Source of the DNA: JAJFUV01 sp964561215
Lineage (GTDB): Bacteria; Acidobacteriota; Terriglobia; Bryobacterales; Bryobacteraceae
Length of the DNA: 64,000 nucleotides
Assembly (NCBI GenBank): GCA_964561215.1
Contig: CAZLOS010000002.1
Location: forward strand, 77,249 to 141,248
Direction of reading: 5' to 3'
Part shown: positions 17,167 through 25,614 of the stretch, one piece after another
How positions within the stretch are numbered: position 1 is the first letter of the stretch
Layout: each line of letters opens with the position of its first letter
Notes under the pieces: model-generated
What the model was told of the DNA's origin: nothing
What the model saw: only the letters and a program-made list of their open reading frames with translations
Database searches by the model: none
Program-made: the position numbers and the translations under genes

Positions 17167-18788
17167 GGCTCCACATTCCTCCCGAGTTTGTCTTCCAACC
17201 GCACGCGAACCCCGCCTCGCGCCATCCCCTGGTGTCCGGCCAGCTCATAAACCAGCAGCCTTGGTTCCACTCCTCCGCCAGCCACCGGCTTGGGATAGGA
17301 GCCCAGCAAGCGCCAGACGCCGGGGCGGGATTTCACCATCTTCAGCAACAAATCGTGATGCTCTCTGGGACGACCCGGTTTGCGCTGCAACACCAGGATA
17401 CCCACGGGAGCCTCCTTGAGGCGAGCCTCAATCGCATCGACGGTGTGGAAACTGGTGGAGTATCCATAGCCGGACCAGTTGGACTTGCTTAGAAACTTGC
17501 TGGCGCGCAGGACGATGTGTGAGGGCCGGCGCTCGGCGAGCGCAACCTCGGAGATGAACATTCCCTCGTCCGCCGGATCGCCCGAGACCAGAAATACGGA
17601 GTCCCGGTACTGCGGCGCCGGCGCCAGGGCGGCGGCCTGCGCGTATCCGGCGGGGACCTTGCGCGGCATATTGAGAGCGTTGACGACAGTCCAGGCGATC
17701 AGAACCACGAGGACGGCTGCCTTTCGCCAATAGGGGAGAAATCCGGCCAGGCGAACGATTCCCTCCACGGCGAACAGCAGGAACGGGGCCACCAGCAGAG
17801 CCATATTTCGCGCTTCGTCCGCCGAGCGCACAACGGCGAGGAACACTAACGCCGAGCACGCACACGCGACCCCGGACACCCACCGGGCGTCGTCGCGGGT
17901 TTCGAGCCGGAAGGCGCGTCTGTTCGCCGCGATGCCGATCCCGGCGAGGACCAGGATGGGCAGGCCCATCCTGCCGGCCCACGTCCAGAACATGCTCCAG
18001 ACGTCTACCGGGCCAAAAACAGGCGCGCCGAGAAATCCGCTTCGCTGCTGCAACGCCTCCGGCGCCAGGAAATACCAGGGACCGCAGGCCACCGCCACCA
18101 TGACGGCAGGGAGCCAAAACGAAAGCCGCGCGACGAGCTTGCCGCGCCGGGTGAGCACCAGGCAGACGATAGGGAGGAATGCCAGGAGTATCCCGGTTCC
18201 TTTAGTCAGAATAGCCAGCGAAGCCCACGTTCCGAACCAAACCGCCGGGCGCCAGCCCGGTGCGTGCAGGTAGTCGCCGTAAGCCAAGGCGGCTGCGAGC
18301 ACAAACAGAGCGACGGCGATATCCAGCATCACCGTGCTATTGAGCCACTGAATCAGCGGGAGGGAAAGCAGCCAGAAGCCGGCGGCCAAAGCAATAAGGG
18401 AGCCGAATCGCCGGTTCGCCCAATGAAACAGCAATGAGGCCAGCAGAGCGGTGAACAAGGCATGGCACGCGAGAATGGAGGCGCGTGTAGCGGAAAAGAC
18501 GAGGTTCCAGGCTGCCTGCAGCACATAATAGGCGGGCGGCCAATGGCCCAGGGCGACCTTCGGATAATGCGCGTAGTAGCTCTCCGCAAAGCGCATCGGC
18601 GACTGGGGGAATGCGCCGGCGAGGTAGTCGCGGACGAGGAGGCTTGTGACAACATGCGAAGGCTCGTCCGGGTGTGCGCCGAATTCGCTTCGATAGGCAC
18701 CGCTTGCGAACTGCATTATGACGGCCGCGGCGTAAAACACAACGAGCGCGCCGGCGGCCGGCAGGAGATTTCGCCTGACGCAATTCAT
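17163..18788 (-). CDS. ArnT/GT39-like membrane glycosyltransferase
   Basis: A 541-residue polytopic inner-membrane protein. The first periplasmic loop carries an acidic motif, GAHPDEPSHVVTS, as in GT-C enzymes of the PMT/ArnT group, followed by HYPKVALGHWPPAYYVLQ. Ten or more membrane segments follow, then a soluble C-terminal domain of about 150 residues. Such enzymes transfer a sugar from a polyprenyl-phosphate donor to lipid or protein on the periplasmic side; donor and acceptor here are unknown. ATG 18788 is chosen because it overlaps the stop of the methyltransferase gene as ATGA. The longer open frame upstream is merely antisense-free sequence inside that gene. Confidence 0.85.
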   Translation of the reverse strand: MNCVRRNLLPAAGALVVFYAAAVIMQFASGAYRSEFGAHPDEPSHVVTSLLVRDYLAGAFPQSPMRFAESYYAHYPKVALGHWPPAYYVLQAAWNLVFSATRASILACHALFTALLASLLFHWANRRFGSLIALAAGFWLLSLPLIQWLNSTVMLDIAVALFVLAAALAYGDYLHAPGWRPAVWFGTWASLAILTKGTGILLAFLPIVCLVLTRRGKLVARLSFWLPAVMVAVACGPWYFLAPEALQQRSGFLGAPVFGPVDVWSMFWTWAGRMGLPILVLAGIGIAANRRAFRLETRDDARWVSGVACACSALVFLAVVRSADEARNMALLVAPFLLFAVEGIVRLAGFLPYWRKAAVLVVLIAWTVVNALNMPRKVPAGYAQAAALAPAPQYRDSVFLVSGDPADEGMFISEVALAERRPSHIVLRASKFLSKSNWSGYGYSTSFHTVDAIEARLKEAPVGILVLQRKPGRPREHHDLLLKMVKSRPGVWRLLGSYPKPVAGGGVEPRLLVYELAGHQGMARGGVRVRLEDKLGRNVEP

Positions 18789-19570
18789 CGCCGCGCCCCC
18801 GTTGCCGGGACCGGTTTGCGCGCGCGGACCGCCGAGAAGCAACCCGTGAACTCGCGGGTTGGAAGCCTTTCCAAAGCGGCAAACGCGCGAAGCAGGAAAG
18901 CAATGGGACCGTCCGCGCGGCGGCCCAGCAAGCGCCGGAGCGCGAGAAACAAGATCGTGGATACCACCCGGGGATTGTGGATCAGCATGCGGGAATCGAG
19001 CACTTCCAATCCCGCCTGTTCGAGCATGCGGATCAACCGGCTCCGGGAAACGGTGACTCCCAGGCGGAAGGGCATGCATCCCCAACTGCTCAACAGCCGC
19101 AGAACCCAATAAAGGGGATTGCGCGGGTTGTCCAACGTGAGGACCAGCTTCCCGCCGGACTTCAGCACGCGCGCCAACTCGATTAGCGCGTCGTGCAATT
19201 CGCTCGTTGAACCGAGGTGGTCGAGTGTAGAGGTCGATACGATAGCGTCGAGCGAATCCGAGGCGATCGCCAGATGCTTCGCATCGCAGCAGAACAGTCC
19301 GGTGCCTGGCTGTTTGAATCGCCGGACGGCACACTGCACAGTGCTGATGTCCAGGTCGATCCCGAAACGGCGGCGCGGTGCGGGCTCGACGTCGTACAGA
19401 ATGTGATCGTCGCCGTTGGCTTCCTCGAAAAGATCGGTCTTGAGAAGCCGCGCTGGCGGGGATGAGTTGCTCCACTCGCGCATCAATTCAAGATGTACTT
19501 CGCGCTTCTGTGCCGCCACCAGCGGGTCGAGGTACCAGGACGAACTCGCGGCTTCGGTCGTTCTAGGCAA
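18785..19570 (-). CDS. class I SAM-dependent methyltransferase
   Basis: A 261-residue soluble protein. The Rossmann SAM domain shows motif I as FGIDLDIS at about residues 69-76, the acidic motif in LFCCDAKHLAIASDSLDAIV, and the downstream strand GGKLVLTLDNPRNPL. The substrate is not evident. The C-terminal 80 residues are helical and basic and could associate with the membrane. The TTG start at 19570 gives the conserved opening YLDPLVAAQKREVHLELMRE. It is the first gene of the four-gene unit with the GT39-like, transglutaminase-like and DUF5671 genes, and it diverges from the TIGR02206-type gene 51 bases away. Confidence 0.85.
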   Translation of the reverse strand: MPRTTEAASSSWYLDPLVAAQKREVHLELMREWSNSSPPARLLKTDLFEEANGDDHILYDVEPAPRRRFGIDLDISTVQCAVRRFKQPGTGLFCCDAKHLAIASDSLDAIVSTSTLDHLGSTSELHDALIELARVLKSGGKLVLTLDNPRNPLYWVLRLLSSWGCMPFRLGVTVSRSRLIRMLEQAGLEVLDSRMLIHNPRVVSTILFLALRRLLGRRADGPIAFLLRAFAALERLPTREFTGCFSAVRARKPVPATGARR

Positions 19571-19621
19571 GCCTATATTCTAGATTGGAATGGGCCCCGG
19601 CCGCGACGATACCATATCTTC

Positions 19622-20317
19622 ATGGCGGGACCGCACTTCGTCCTCTTCGGCGCGGCGCACCTGGGGATTCTCGCGGGCATACCCGCGTTGGCGGGATTGT
19701 TGGGCCGGTGGGGCCGACGCGGCCCCTCGGCCGCCAAAGCTGTTCGGCTTGGGCTCGGTTCGTTTCTGCTCCTCAACGAACTCGTCTGGTACGCGTTCAA
19801 GTATCACCGCTATCACATTCCGTTCCCCGAAGGACTGCCGCTGCAGCTTTGCGACCTTGCGCTGTGGCTGACCATCGTGGCGTGTTTCACATCGACGCCG
19901 TGGGTGTTCGACGTAGCCTATTACACGGGAGTGGGCGGCTCCGCTCAGGCTGTCCTGACGCCGGACCTGTGGGAACCGTTCCCCTCCTATCCGACGGTCT
20001 ACTTCTTCCTGGCGCACGGCGGCTTGATCGCCGTCATACTGGCATTGATCTGGAGCGGCCAGGCGCGCCCGCGCCCCGGTTCCCTCTGGCGCGGTCTGAT
20101 TGCCGGGAATGCCTGGGGCGTTGCGGTGGGCCTGTTCAACGCCGTGTTCGGTACTAACTACATGTACTTGTGCCGGAAGCCTGCGGGGGCGTCCCTGCTC
20201 GATTGGTTCGGGCCATGGCCCTGGTATTTACTGGCTGGCGAATTGACCGCGGTGGTCCTGTTCACCTTCTTGTGGTTGCCCTTCCGCCGAGCGAGGGGAC
20301 GGAATGCGGTACATTGA
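19622..20317 (+). CDS. TIGR02206/YwaF-type integral membrane protein
   Basis: A 231-residue inner-membrane protein with about six or seven hydrophobic segments. HIPFPEGLPLQLCDLALWL and GGSAQAVLTPDLWEPFPSYP are typical of the TIGR02206 (YwaF) family, as is NAVFGTNYMYLCRKPAG. Its biochemical role is unknown. ATG 19622 gives MAGPHFVLFGAAHLGIL, the usual beginning; an upstream extension in frame is not family-like. It ends just before the next secreted-protein gene on the same strand, so the two may be cotranscribed. Confidence 0.85.
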   Translation: MAGPHFVLFGAAHLGILAGIPALAGLLGRWGRRGPSAAKAVRLGLGSFLLLNELVWYAFKYHRYHIPFPEGLPLQLCDLALWLTIVACFTSTPWVFDVAYYTGVGGSAQAVLTPDLWEPFPSYPTVYFFLAHGGLIAVILALIWSGQARPRPGSLWRGLIAGNAWGVAVGLFNAVFGTNYMYLCRKPAGASLLDWFGPWPWYLLAGELTAVVLFTFLWLPFRRARGRNAVH

Positions 20318-20324
20318 TTCGTTG

Positions 20325-21299
20325 ATGAACAGGGTCGGCCTATTGTTGCTTTTCGGCGCGGTGCTGGTGGCGGCGGCCCCTCCCGGCGCCACCACGCTGA
20401 CCAACAAGCGGCTGAAGTATCGCGTGAACGCCGATCACACCGCGGCCTTGCGGCGCGGAGACGTGGAAGCGGTCATCGTCGACAATGAGGCCTTCGGCGC
20501 AGATCACAAGCAGGGCTACAACGGTGTTGCTTCGCTGAAACACAAGCGCCGCGGGGGCAATGTGTTCGTGCCTTCGTACGCGGGGCTGAATTTCGAGCTG
20601 ATCTTCGATGGCTCGGACGCGCCGCGCGATGTGATGTTCGAGCCGAGGCGGGCGCCCATGGAACTACGCATTCCCGGCAAAAACACCGTCGAGTTGTACC
20701 AGGCGCCGACGCCCAACTGGAAGTTGGAGAGCGCTACGAGGTTTGAACTCGAGCGCGACGGCGCGATCCACATGACCTTTGAGTGCATCCCGCGTGCGCA
20801 GGTCTTTAAGAACGGTTGGATAGGCCTGTTCTGGGCGAGTTACATCGATAAGCCCGGGGCGGGCACGATCCACTTCGTGGGCCGCGAGCGCGGCTCGCGC
20901 GGGGAGCGGTGGATCGAAGCCGCCTCACCCTCACACGGGGTGCAGTCGACGCATATCCCTGCCGGCGACACGCAACGTTTCGAGCGCGCACCAAACTTTC
21001 CCCCGCATTGGATGGCGTTCAGTTTCTCCAATTACGAGTACACGCAGCCGTTCTATTTCGGCTTCAGCCGTGGCTTGGGTTTGTTGATGGAATTCCGTCA
21101 GCAGGACCGGATTTGGTTCGCGCAGTCGCCATCAGGCGGCGGCAAAGGCAATCCCGCATGGGATTTTCAGTATCATATTCCCGACTACAAAGTCGGTGTG
21201 CCCTATGGATTCGAGATGCGTTTGGCCTACGCGCCCTTCGACGGGCAAGAGAAGATGAAGAAGCTGCACGAGAAGTTGGCCAAGAGATGGAGGCAATAG
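20325..21299 (+). CDS. secreted protein of unknown function
   Basis: A 324-residue protein with a Sec signal peptide (MNRVGLLLLFGAVLVAAAPP). The mature part looks mainly beta-sheet, with motifs such as FVPSYAGLNFELIFDGS and WMAFSFSNYEYTQPFYFGFS. I do not recognise the family. ATG 20325 places the signal peptide at the N-terminus; ATG 20304 would add seven residues and overlap the previous gene. It precedes the Gfo/Idh-like lipoprotein by 4 bases. The run of exported proteins here suggests a shared task on an external, probably carbohydrate, substrate. Confidence 0.7.
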   Translation: MNRVGLLLLFGAVLVAAAPPGATTLTNKRLKYRVNADHTAALRRGDVEAVIVDNEAFGADHKQGYNGVASLKHKRRGGNVFVPSYAGLNFELIFDGSDAPRDVMFEPRRAPMELRIPGKNTVELYQAPTPNWKLESATRFELERDGAIHMTFECIPRAQVFKNGWIGLFWASYIDKPGAGTIHFVGRERGSRGERWIEAASPSHGVQSTHIPAGDTQRFERAPNFPPHWMAFSFSNYEYTQPFYFGFSRGLGLLMEFRQQDRIWFAQSPSGGGKGNPAWDFQYHIPDYKVGVPYGFEMRLAYAPFDGQEKMKKLHEKLAKRWRQ

Positions 21300-21303
21300 A
21301 TAA

Positions 21304-22695
21304 ATGAGAAAGTACGGCATTCTTGCCATTTGTTTGTCGGCTGCATGGCTGGTTGGGTGCGGCCCGTCGGCCGTTGCACCCCAAGCCAGGGAAGACAGTT
21401 CCGCGTACACGCTTGTTACCGTGGATCCGGCGCACTTCCACGCCGCCCTGGTGCAGAAGGAGATGTACCCTGGCGTGTCGAAGAAGGTGTTCGTCTACGC
21501 GCCGCTGGGAACCGATCTGACGGCGCACCTGAATCGCATCGCGCTGTTCAACCAGCGGAAGGACAACCCCACGTCGTGGGAACTGGACATCCGCACGAGT
21601 CCCGATTTCATGGAGCGGATGCTCAAGGAAAAGCCCGGCAACGTGGTCGTGTTCAGCGGGCGCAACCGCCTGAAGATGGACCGCATCGTGGCTTCGGTCA
21701 ATGCGGGCTTGAACGTGCTCGCAGACAAGCCGTGGATTCTGAAATCCGAAGACCTGCCCAAGTTGAAGTCGGCGCTCGATACGGCCGACGCGAAGAAGCT
21801 GATCGCGTACGACATCATGACCGAGCGTTTCGAGATCACCAGCCTCCTGCAGCGCGCCCTGGTGAATGAGAAGGCCGTGTTCGGCGACATCGTGCCGGGC
21901 ACCCCCGCCGAACCGGGCGTCTACATGGAGAGCGTGCACCACATGATGAAGACCGTGGCGGGCGTGCCGAGCCTGCGTCCTGCCTGGTTCTTCGACATCA
22001 AAGAGCAGGGCGAGGGATTGTCGGACGTGGGCACGCACCTGGTCGACCTGGTGCAGTGGACTCTCTACCCCGAACAGATGCTGGATTACCAGAAGGACAT
22101 CCAGATCCTCGACGGCAAGCGCTGGCCCACGGTCCTGACGAAAACCGACTTCCAGCGCGTGACCGGAGCGCCGGATTTCCCGCCGTATCTGGCCGAGTAC
22201 GTCAAGGGCGACAAGCTGGACTACTTCTGCAACAACATGGTGAGCTACACGTTGAAAGGCGTGGCGGTGAAGCTGGACGTACTGTGGCGGTATGAGGCTC
22301 CCACCGGCACCGGCGACACGCACTTCGCGGTATACCGCGGCACCAAGTCGCGCATCGAAGTGCGCCAGGGCAAGGTGGAGAACTTCCGTCCCGAACTGTA
22401 CGTGGTCCCGCCCTCGGCGGCAGCCAAGGCCGAGTTGGCCGAAGCACTGAAGACGAAGGTCGCGGCGCTGCAGGCGCAGTGGCCCGGAGTGAGCGTAGCG
22501 GACACGGGAAAGGAATTCAAGTTCTCGATCCCGGACAAGTACCGCATTGGTCATGAGGCGCACTTCGGACAGGTGGCGCTGCAGTACTTCGGGTATCTGA
22601 AGGATTCGGCAAAACTGCCCGCGTGGGAGAAGCCCTTCATGCTGGCGAAGTACTACGTTTCCACAAAGGGCACGGAAGCGGGCCACAAGAAGTAA
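21304..22695 (+). CDS. Gfo/Idh-like lipoprotein with putative oxidoreductase C-terminal domain
   Basis: A 463-residue protein. The N-terminus ends in a lipobox, AAWLVGC, so it should be a lipid-anchored exported protein. The layout follows the Gfo/Idh family variant with a putative oxidoreductase C-terminal domain: NVLADKPWILKSEDLPKL occupies the EKP position, and DVGTHLVDLVQWTLYP matches the C-terminal half. The dinucleotide loop is not GxGxxG but VTVDPAHFHAALVQ. Cofactor binding is therefore uncertain. It lies 4 bases after the secreted unknown protein and directly before the truncated sulfatase. Confidence 0.82.
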   Translation: MRKYGILAICLSAAWLVGCGPSAVAPQAREDSSAYTLVTVDPAHFHAALVQKEMYPGVSKKVFVYAPLGTDLTAHLNRIALFNQRKDNPTSWELDIRTSPDFMERMLKEKPGNVVVFSGRNRLKMDRIVASVNAGLNVLADKPWILKSEDLPKLKSALDTADAKKLIAYDIMTERFEITSLLQRALVNEKAVFGDIVPGTPAEPGVYMESVHHMMKTVAGVPSLRPAWFFDIKEQGEGLSDVGTHLVDLVQWTLYPEQMLDYQKDIQILDGKRWPTVLTKTDFQRVTGAPDFPPYLAEYVKGDKLDYFCNNMVSYTLKGVAVKLDVLWRYEAPTGTGDTHFAVYRGTKSRIEVRQGKVENFRPELYVVPPSAAAKAELAEALKTKVAALQAQWPGVSVADTGKEFKFSIPDKYRIGHEAHFGQVALQYFGYLKDSAKLPAWEKPFMLAKYYVSTKGTEAGHKK

Positions 22696-22711
22696 CCCAC
22701 ACGAGGGCCAG

Positions 22712-24025
22712 GTGCGGCTGCGCGGGGCGAAGTACGACGAGGTGACCGCGCGTCTCGGGCCGGGCGAGCGTCGGGATCCGGCGCGATTGCCGCTGCCGCC
22801 GTACTATCCGGATACACCGGAGAGCCGGCGTGATTGGGCGAACTACTACGAACTCATCACGGCCATGGATCACCAGGCCGGCGACCGGCTGAAGGAACTG
22901 GAGCAGGACGGCCTGCTGGACGACACCATCGTGTTCTTCTGGGGCGACCACGGTGTGGGCCTGCCGCGCGCCAAGCGTTGGGTGTACGAGGCGAGCACGC
23001 ACGTGCCGCTCATCGTGCGCATCCCGGAGAAGTTTCGCCAAACAGGGCAGGGTACGGCAGGTTCACAGGACGGCCGCCTGGTCAGTTTCATCGACCTCGC
23101 TCCGACGGTGCTGAACCTTGCCGGTGTCGAAATACCCTCGCACATGCAAGGGCAGCCCTTCCTGGGGCCCAAACTGCCTGCGCCGCGGCGCTACATCTTC
23201 GCCGCGCGCGACCGCATGGATGAACGCTACGACACGATTCGCGCCGTCTCCGATGGCCGCTATCGCTTCATACGCAACTTCGAGCCGTGGAAACCCTGGG
23301 CGCAGCCGCTCACTTACGCCGAACAAGGCCACGTCCTCAAGGAAATGCGCCGGCTGCACAAAGCGGGGAAACTCACGGGCCCGGCTCTCGCCTTCCTGGC
23401 GGACCGCAAGCCGGTGGAGGAACTTTACGATGTGCGCGAGGACCCGTGGTGCATTCGCAACCTCGCGGGCATGGCCGCGCATCGAGACGTCGAGGCGCGT
23501 TTGCGCAAGGCGCTCGACGATTGGATGATCGAGACTCGGGACCTGGGGCTGATTCCGGAGCCCGTGGTGGCTGAACGCGGCGCGCGCCTGGGCTCGCGAC
23601 TGGCGATTCTACGGCAGGCCGGCGCCGAGAGCTACATGATGCGTCTTCGCGCGGCGGCCGGCAAGGCTGACCGTGGAGCCCCGGTGGAAGCGTTCGCGCC
23701 CCATATGCGTGATCCGGATGAGGCCATCCGCTATTGGGCCGTCATGGACATGGCGCAGGTGCGGCCCAAGCCCTTCGCCCGCCTCCGTGAGGCGATGAGA
23801 GATTCGTCGGCCGTGGTCCGTGTGGCGGCGGCGCGGGAAGTTGGCGGCCCGGACGCGGTCGCGTCGTTGGAGAAAGAACTTACGAACCCGAACGAATGGC
23901 TGCGGCTGCGCGCGGCCATCGCGCTCGACGAGCTGGGTGTCGCCAGCGAAGCTTTGCGCAATGCGGCGCACGACGCGAACGACTATGTCCGCCGCATCGC
24001 GGCTCATGCCTCCGCGCGGTCGTGA
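22712..24025 (+). CDS. sulfatase remnant lacking the catalytic N-terminus, with HEAT-like tail
   Basis: A 437-codon frame holding only the second half of a sulfamidase-like sulfatase. DHQAGDRLKELEQDG and VFFWGDHGVGLPRAKRW (the later metal-site region) are present, followed by a HEAT-like helical tail (residues 340-430). The first part, with the nucleotide-sized metal-binding DD motif and the CxPSR formylglycine site, is missing. In-frame sequence upstream (HEGQVRLRGAKYDEV, from about 22700) still looks like sulfatase and runs back to within 5 bases of the stop of the Gfo/Idh gene. That points to a deletion that joined the two. GTG 22712 is the first possible start. Without the catalytic half it cannot be an active sulfatase, so I treat it as a decayed gene. 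Confidence 0.78.
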   Translation: MRLRGAKYDEVTARLGPGERRDPARLPLPPYYPDTPESRRDWANYYELITAMDHQAGDRLKELEQDGLLDDTIVFFWGDHGVGLPRAKRWVYEASTHVPLIVRIPEKFRQTGQGTAGSQDGRLVSFIDLAPTVLNLAGVEIPSHMQGQPFLGPKLPAPRRYIFAARDRMDERYDTIRAVSDGRYRFIRNFEPWKPWAQPLTYAEQGHVLKEMRRLHKAGKLTGPALAFLADRKPVEELYDVREDPWCIRNLAGMAAHRDVEARLRKALDDWMIETRDLGLIPEPVVAERGARLGSRLAILRQAGAESYMMRLRAAAGKADRGAPVEAFAPHMRDPDEAIRYWAVMDMAQVRPKPFARLREAMRDSSAVVRVAAAREVGGPDAVASLEKELTNPNEWLRLRAAIALDELGVASEALRNAAHDANDYVRRIAAHASARS

Positions 24026-24039
24026 GAAAATATGAAGTG

Positions 24040-24585
24040 ATGCTTCGTCGCTCGTTGTTAGCAATTACCTTGTGCTCGGCGGCTGCGTTTGCCGCCGGCA
24101 GTCTGCCTCGTAAGGCCCCCGAGTTCGTCGTCAAGCTGCCCAATGGCGGACAGAAGTTGCTGAGCCAGTATCGCGGCAAGGCCGTGGTCATGGAGTTCCT
24201 GCTCACCACCTGCCCGCATTGCAAAGACACCAGCCGTCTCATGAACAAGCTGCAGGCCGACTACGGTTCGCGGGGGCTCGTGTGCCTCGGCGTGGCGATC
24301 AACGACGACGCCCGATACAGGATCCCGGCTTATGTGAAGGAGACCGGAGCGAATTTCCCGGTGGGCTTCTCAGATCGCGATCCTGTGCTGGCGATGCTCC
24401 AGCATCCCGCTAACAAGACGTTTATGGTGCCGAGACTTGTATTCATAGACCGGCACGGCATGTTCCGCGTCGATCGCGGTGGCGGCAACGACGACGAGTT
24501 CTTCAAGAACGAAGAGAAGATCATGCGGTCGCTCATCGAGCAGATGCTCGGCCCGGCGCGGAAAACCGCACTAAGGAAGAAGTAG
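24040..24585 (+). CDS. exported thioredoxin-fold protein (TlpA/ResA-like)
   Basis: A 181-residue protein with a Sec signal peptide (MLRRSLLAITLCSAAAFAAG). FLLTTCPHCKDTSRLMNKLQ gives a CPHC redox site at the start of the first thioredoxin helix. The cis-Pro region is MVPRLVFIDRHGMFR. Length and order fit TlpA/ResA-type periplasmic disulfide reductases, or a peroxiredoxin-like protein. The inferred substrate is a cysteine in one of the exported neighbours or in cytochrome maturation. ATG 24040 was chosen for the signal peptide; GTG 24037 is adjacent. It follows the sulfatase remnant by 14 bases. Confidence 0.85.
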   Translation: MLRRSLLAITLCSAAAFAAGSLPRKAPEFVVKLPNGGQKLLSQYRGKAVVMEFLLTTCPHCKDTSRLMNKLQADYGSRGLVCLGVAINDDARYRIPAYVKETGANFPVGFSDRDPVLAMLQHPANKTFMVPRLVFIDRHGMFRVDRGGGNDDEFFKNEEKIMRSLIEQMLGPARKTALRKK

Positions 24586-24624
24586 CGCGTTCGCCGTTGC
24601 GTGAAATAAGCTGAGTACTTACTC

Positions 24625-25614
24625 ATGCTCTCGCGACGGCATTTCTCCAAACCGACCCTCCTGTTCCTGCCTCTGATTTTCGCGGCAGTGCGGCCCGCGC
24701 CGGCCGACGTTCGCATTACGGCGGGCCAGGAAAGCGCCTCAATCGAGATTAACGGCGAGCCGTTCACCACGCTGCAATTCGGCAAGCAGGCAGGTAAGCC
24801 TTTCCTGCATCCGCTGCGCACCGCAAGCGGCAAGATCATCACGCGCGGTCCGCAGTCCGGTGGACAGCCCAGCGTTCCCCTTCAAGCGGGATTCTGGATG
24901 GGACACGCGCGTGTGAATGGCGTGGACTACTGGGAAACCGCTCCCGGTACGCGCCCGGATCGCAAGGCGGGTTCGGTGGTGTTCCGGGAGATAACGAAAA
25001 TCGAGCAGGGTGTCGATCGGGGTTCGATATCCTTCATCGCGGACTGGATTGACCCCGACGGTGCGGTGGTCGTGACCGAGAAGCGCACCATGGCGTTCTC
25101 GGCAGGGCCGGAAGATTCCCGCCTGGTTGACATCGACTGCCGCCTGGAGCCGCGCCAGCGTGTTTCGATCGGCGATGGCACCAACGGCATCCTGGGGCTG
25201 CGCCTCGCCGCGCCGTTCGAGGAGATCAACGGCGGCCGCCCGCGCATTTTCACAGGCGATGCGGGTTCGGATGGCGTCACCGGCAAGCGGTCCCCGTGGC
25301 TTGACTACATGACCATCATGCAGAGGGAGCGCATCGGCGTGCTCATCATGGACCATCCGCGCAACCACAACTTCCCGACGCGGTGGAAAGTGCGCACAGA
25401 TGCCTCCATCATCGCCACGCCGTTCGCCGAGTTGGACTATTACAACGAACCGCCGCTGAAAGGGCCCGCACCGAAGACCGCGCGCGACGCCGGCGTCACC
25501 CTGGAGAAGAGCGAAACACTGCGCTTCCGCTACCGCATCGTGATCCATCCATCCACGCTGGACATAGACCAGGCCTGGCGCGACTTCTGCGAGTTCAACT
25601 GGGACCGGCGTTAG
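24625..25614 (+). CDS. exported DUF6807 (PmoA-like) family protein
   Basis: A 329-residue protein with an N-terminal export signal (MLSRRHFSKPTLLFLPLIFA), where RRHFSK could be read by Tat. The mature part shows the features of the DUF6807 group, often labelled PmoA-like: KPFLHPLRTASGK near the start, then IMDHPRNHNFPTRWKVR, and a beta-sandwich profile. The family name comes from an old link to methane oxidation. It is abundant beside Gfo/Idh and sulfatase genes in acidobacteria and planctomycetes, where a carbohydrate-related role is more likely. No catalytic residues are established to my knowledge. It ends in a 4-base overlap with the convergent broken GH36-like gene. Confidence 0.82.
   Translation: MLSRRHFSKPTLLFLPLIFAAVRPAPADVRITAGQESASIEINGEPFTTLQFGKQAGKPFLHPLRTASGKIITRGPQSGGQPSVPLQAGFWMGHARVNGVDYWETAPGTRPDRKAGSVVFREITKIEQGVDRGSISFIADWIDPDGAVVVTEKRTMAFSAGPEDSRLVDIDCRLEPRQRVSIGDGTNGILGLRLAAPFEEINGGRPRIFTGDAGSDGVTGKRSPWLDYMTIMQRERIGVLIMDHPRNHNFPTRWKVRTDASIIATPFAELDYYNEPPLKGPAPKTARDAGVTLEKSETLRFRYRIVIHPSTLDIDQAWRDFCEFNWDRR

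Noticed and set aside
18789..19475. Upstream in-frame extension of the GT39-like gene
   Set aside because: It runs through the methyltransferase gene in another frame; ATG 18788 with ATGA overlap is the natural start.
21064..22686. 540-codon open frame on the minus strand
   Set aside because: Shadow of the Gfo/Idh-like lipoprotein; no recognisable domain.
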